14,428 nucleotides of DNA from Treponema sp. GTDB lineage: Bacteria > Spirochaetota > Spirochaetia > Treponematales > Breznakiellaceae. Shown in pieces: positions 13,327 to 14,428 of the stretch (within the stretch, counting starts at the first letter, position 1; the number at the start of each line of letters is the position of its first letter). A model generated the notes under the pieces. The model made no database searches, was not told where the DNA came from, and saw only the letters and a program-made list of their open reading frames with translations. The stretch lies in assembly GCA_009780545.1 (NCBI GenBank), contig WQZW01000007.1:1-14428 (forward strand). Reading direction: 5' to 3'. The translations under genes and the position numbers were made by a program.

Positions 13327-14166
13327 TCAGGTATGCCTGTCCAGAAACGCGCGCAAGAATTTGTTGTTTGCGGTTAGTTCGTCTCGCCAAGCATCGCCGC
13401 TGTGCCAGAACTCCGCGACATACATCCGCACACCCAAACGCAATGCCGTTTCTGTGGCGGCGGCAAAATCAACATGGCCTTGTCCATACGGAACTTCCCG
13501 ATATACGCCGGGCTTGGATTCCTTCAGGTGCAATGCGACAAGATGTCCCGCCCCGCTTTCCAAGTCTTCCGCTACGCTGCCGCCGTATGCAAGCGCGGCG
13601 TTGGTGAGGTTGCCGGAGTCGGGGTACATCTGCAAATACGGCGAGCGACATGTGCGAACCCATGCGGCGGCTTTAGCAACCGTGTCGATAAACGGGGTTT
13701 CCATTGTCTCGAAGGCCAGCGTTATGCCCTCGGTGGCCGCCATTCGGACGGAGCGTTCCAGATTTTCGGCAAACAGTTTCTGCGTTAAGGTGGTGGAAGG
13801 TTTGTAATACACATCGTAGCCGGCAATCTGAATAAGCCGCACTCCCAGCCGAACCGCCAACACGATGGCCCGTTCCATTATGGCAAGGCTGCGGCGGCGA
13901 ATGTCGGCGTCGGGATCTCCCAGAGGGAACCGGCGGTGGCCGCTCAGACAAATCGATTTTACCGGAATGCCGCTTTCTTCCATTGCAAGACGCAGATTGC
14001 AAATTTCGTTTGCGTTCCAGTCAAGACGTCGGAGTTTTTCATCGGTTTCATCGATTGACAATTCAAGGTAATCGTAGCCTGAGTTGCCCGCCTCCTTCAG
14101 TTTTTCCGGCAGACTTAACGTGCCCGGCATACTTTTTTCGTAAAGCCCCAGTTGGTACGGTTTCAT
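13327..14166 (-). CDS. L-ribulose-5-phosphate 3-epimerase (UlaE/SgbU family)
   Basis: 279 residues, close to the 284-286 of E. coli UlaE and SgbU. It interconverts L-xylulose-5-phosphate and L-ribulose-5-phosphate by a metal-dependent TIM barrel (xylose-isomerase-like). The four metal/catalytic positions of the family are present: E153 in LAFETMETPF, D183 in YPDSGNL, H213 in LHLKES and E252 in VAEFWHSG. Phosphate-contacting parts such as SGHRRFPLG are also typical. The ATG 14166 overlaps the stop of the 4-epimerase gene as ATGA, with AAGGG upstream in that gene. The pair fits L-ascorbate, L-xylulose or L-lyxose breakdown into the pentose phosphate pathway; which sugar is used depends on genes beyond the window. 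The 121-nt gap after it has only a weak AT-rich AAAAG/CTTTT hairpin at about 13308-13319. Confidence 0.93.
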   Translation of the reverse strand: MKPYQLGLYEKSMPGTLSLPEKLKEAGNSGYDYLELSIDETDEKLRRLDWNANEICNLRLAMEESGIPVKSICLSGHRRFPLGDPDADIRRRSLAIMERAIVLAVRLGVRLIQIAGYDVYYKPSTTLTQKLFAENLERSVRMAATEGITLAFETMETPFIDTVAKAAAWVRTCRSPYLQMYPDSGNLTNAALAYGGSVAEDLESGAGHLVALHLKESKPGVYREVPYGQGHVDFAAATETALRLGVRMYVAEFWHSGDAWRDELTANNKFLRAFLDRHT

Positions 14167-14428
14167 TGCCGACCCTTAACGCCCGCCTGCCCGTAATACG
14201 CCCCGGGCCCGTGCTTGCGAAGGTAGTGCTTGTCAAGCAGTTCCCGCTGCATTTCGGGAATGTCGGGGCGTATCTGCAACGTATGCCATGCCATAAACGC
14301 GCATTCCTCAAGCACGGCGGCGTTGTGCGCCGCTTCGCCGGCGGTCGAGCCCCACGAAAAAGGACCGTGGCTGCTGACAAGAATGCCCGGAATGTCCGCC
14401 GGATTTGCCCCGGATGTTTTGCGAAAAG
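14163..14428 (-). CDS. L-ribulose-5-phosphate 4-epimerase, C-terminal part (AraD/UlaF/SgbE family)
   Basis: Only the last 87 residues are in the window; the start lies beyond its right edge. Reading the minus strand gives FRKTSGANPADIPGILVSSH, then GPFSWGSTAGEAAHNAAVLE, and near the end LLDKHYLRKHGPGAYYGQ. These are class II aldolase-fold epimerase hallmarks: the histidine of SSHGPFSWG is a zinc ligand in AraD, and the DKHYLRKHG-AYYGQ ending is nearly invariant. The enzyme converts L-ribulose-5-phosphate to D-xylulose-5-phosphate, the step after the 3-epimerase encoded immediately downstream with a 4-nt overlap. AraD, UlaF and SgbE cannot be told apart from this piece. With the UlaE-like neighbour, an ascorbate/xylulose-type pathway is more likely than arabinose. 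Confidence 0.93.
   Translation of the reverse strand, partial: FRKTSGANPADIPGILVSSHGPFSWGSTAGEAAHNAAVLEECAFMAWHTLQIRPDIPEMQRELLDKHYLRKHGPGAYYGQAGVKGRQ

Noticed and set aside
1..14428. CRISPR array, insertion sequences, prophage genes, tRNA or rRNA genes
   Set aside because: No regularly spaced repeats, transposase or integrase motifs, terminal inverted repeats, or tRNA-like cloverleaf segments were seen on either strand.

Overview
The window (about 14.4 kb, moderately GC-rich, no tRNA, rRNA, CRISPR array or insertion sequence that I could see) looks like chromosome of a didermic bacterium: three predicted lipoproteins, an ECF sigma/anti-sigma pair, sigma70-type promoters and tightly overlapping operons. 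The YraN-family protein followed by a 59-residue ORF and a basic C4-type zinc protein made me think of spirochaetes (Treponema-like), but that is an impression from remembered gene style, not a computed placement.

Left part, plus strand (1-1302): the tail of a membrane protein, an ECF sigma factor and its HxxxCxxC membrane anti-sigma factor, translationally coupled. Convergent to it, on the minus strand (4049 down to 1378), is a complete OpuC/OpuB-type osmoprotectant ABC importer (ATPase with two CBS domains, permease, lipoprotein binding protein). A near-consensus sigma70 promoter (TTGACA, 17 nt, TATGAT) drives it.

Middle part, minus strand (7749 down to 4344): one six-gene operon with overlaps or 1-nt gaps: yraN, a 59-residue ORF, a zinc-motif protein of unknown function, a GAF-like/GGEEF diguanylate cyclase with an intact I-site, MTA/SAH nucleosidase and LuxS. 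The last two convert SAH to S-ribosylhomocysteine and then to homocysteine plus DPD (AI-2 precursor), so c-di-GMP synthesis and activated-methyl-cycle/AI-2 output are co-transcribed. Upstream of it, also on the minus strand, lies a lipoprotein of the endonuclease/exonuclease/phosphatase fold (7881-9020).

Right part: a plus-strand MTH1-like NUDIX hydrolase (9123-9626), then an arsenite methyltransferase gene (arsM, 9761-10806) that carries two separate +1 frameshifts in homopolymers although every segment is well conserved. Convergent to it is a second osmoprotectant-binding lipoprotein, roughly four-fifths identical to the first by eye. It is preceded by a frameshifted remnant of the last ~27 codons of the permease gene, so it is a broken duplicate of the left-hand transporter without its own ATPase or permease. 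Then comes a plus-strand AlaX-type alanyl-tRNA editing protein with an internal 66-nt duplication, and at the edge, on the minus strand, a pentose/ascorbate pair: L-ribulose-5-phosphate 4-epimerase (C-terminal part) and L-ribulose-5-phosphate 3-epimerase.

I see no clear-cut new defence or mobile system. The points most worth a second look are the c-di-GMP/AI-2 operon with its unknown zinc protein, the doubly frameshifted arsM behind a good promoter with a palindrome, and the orphan duplicated binding protein.
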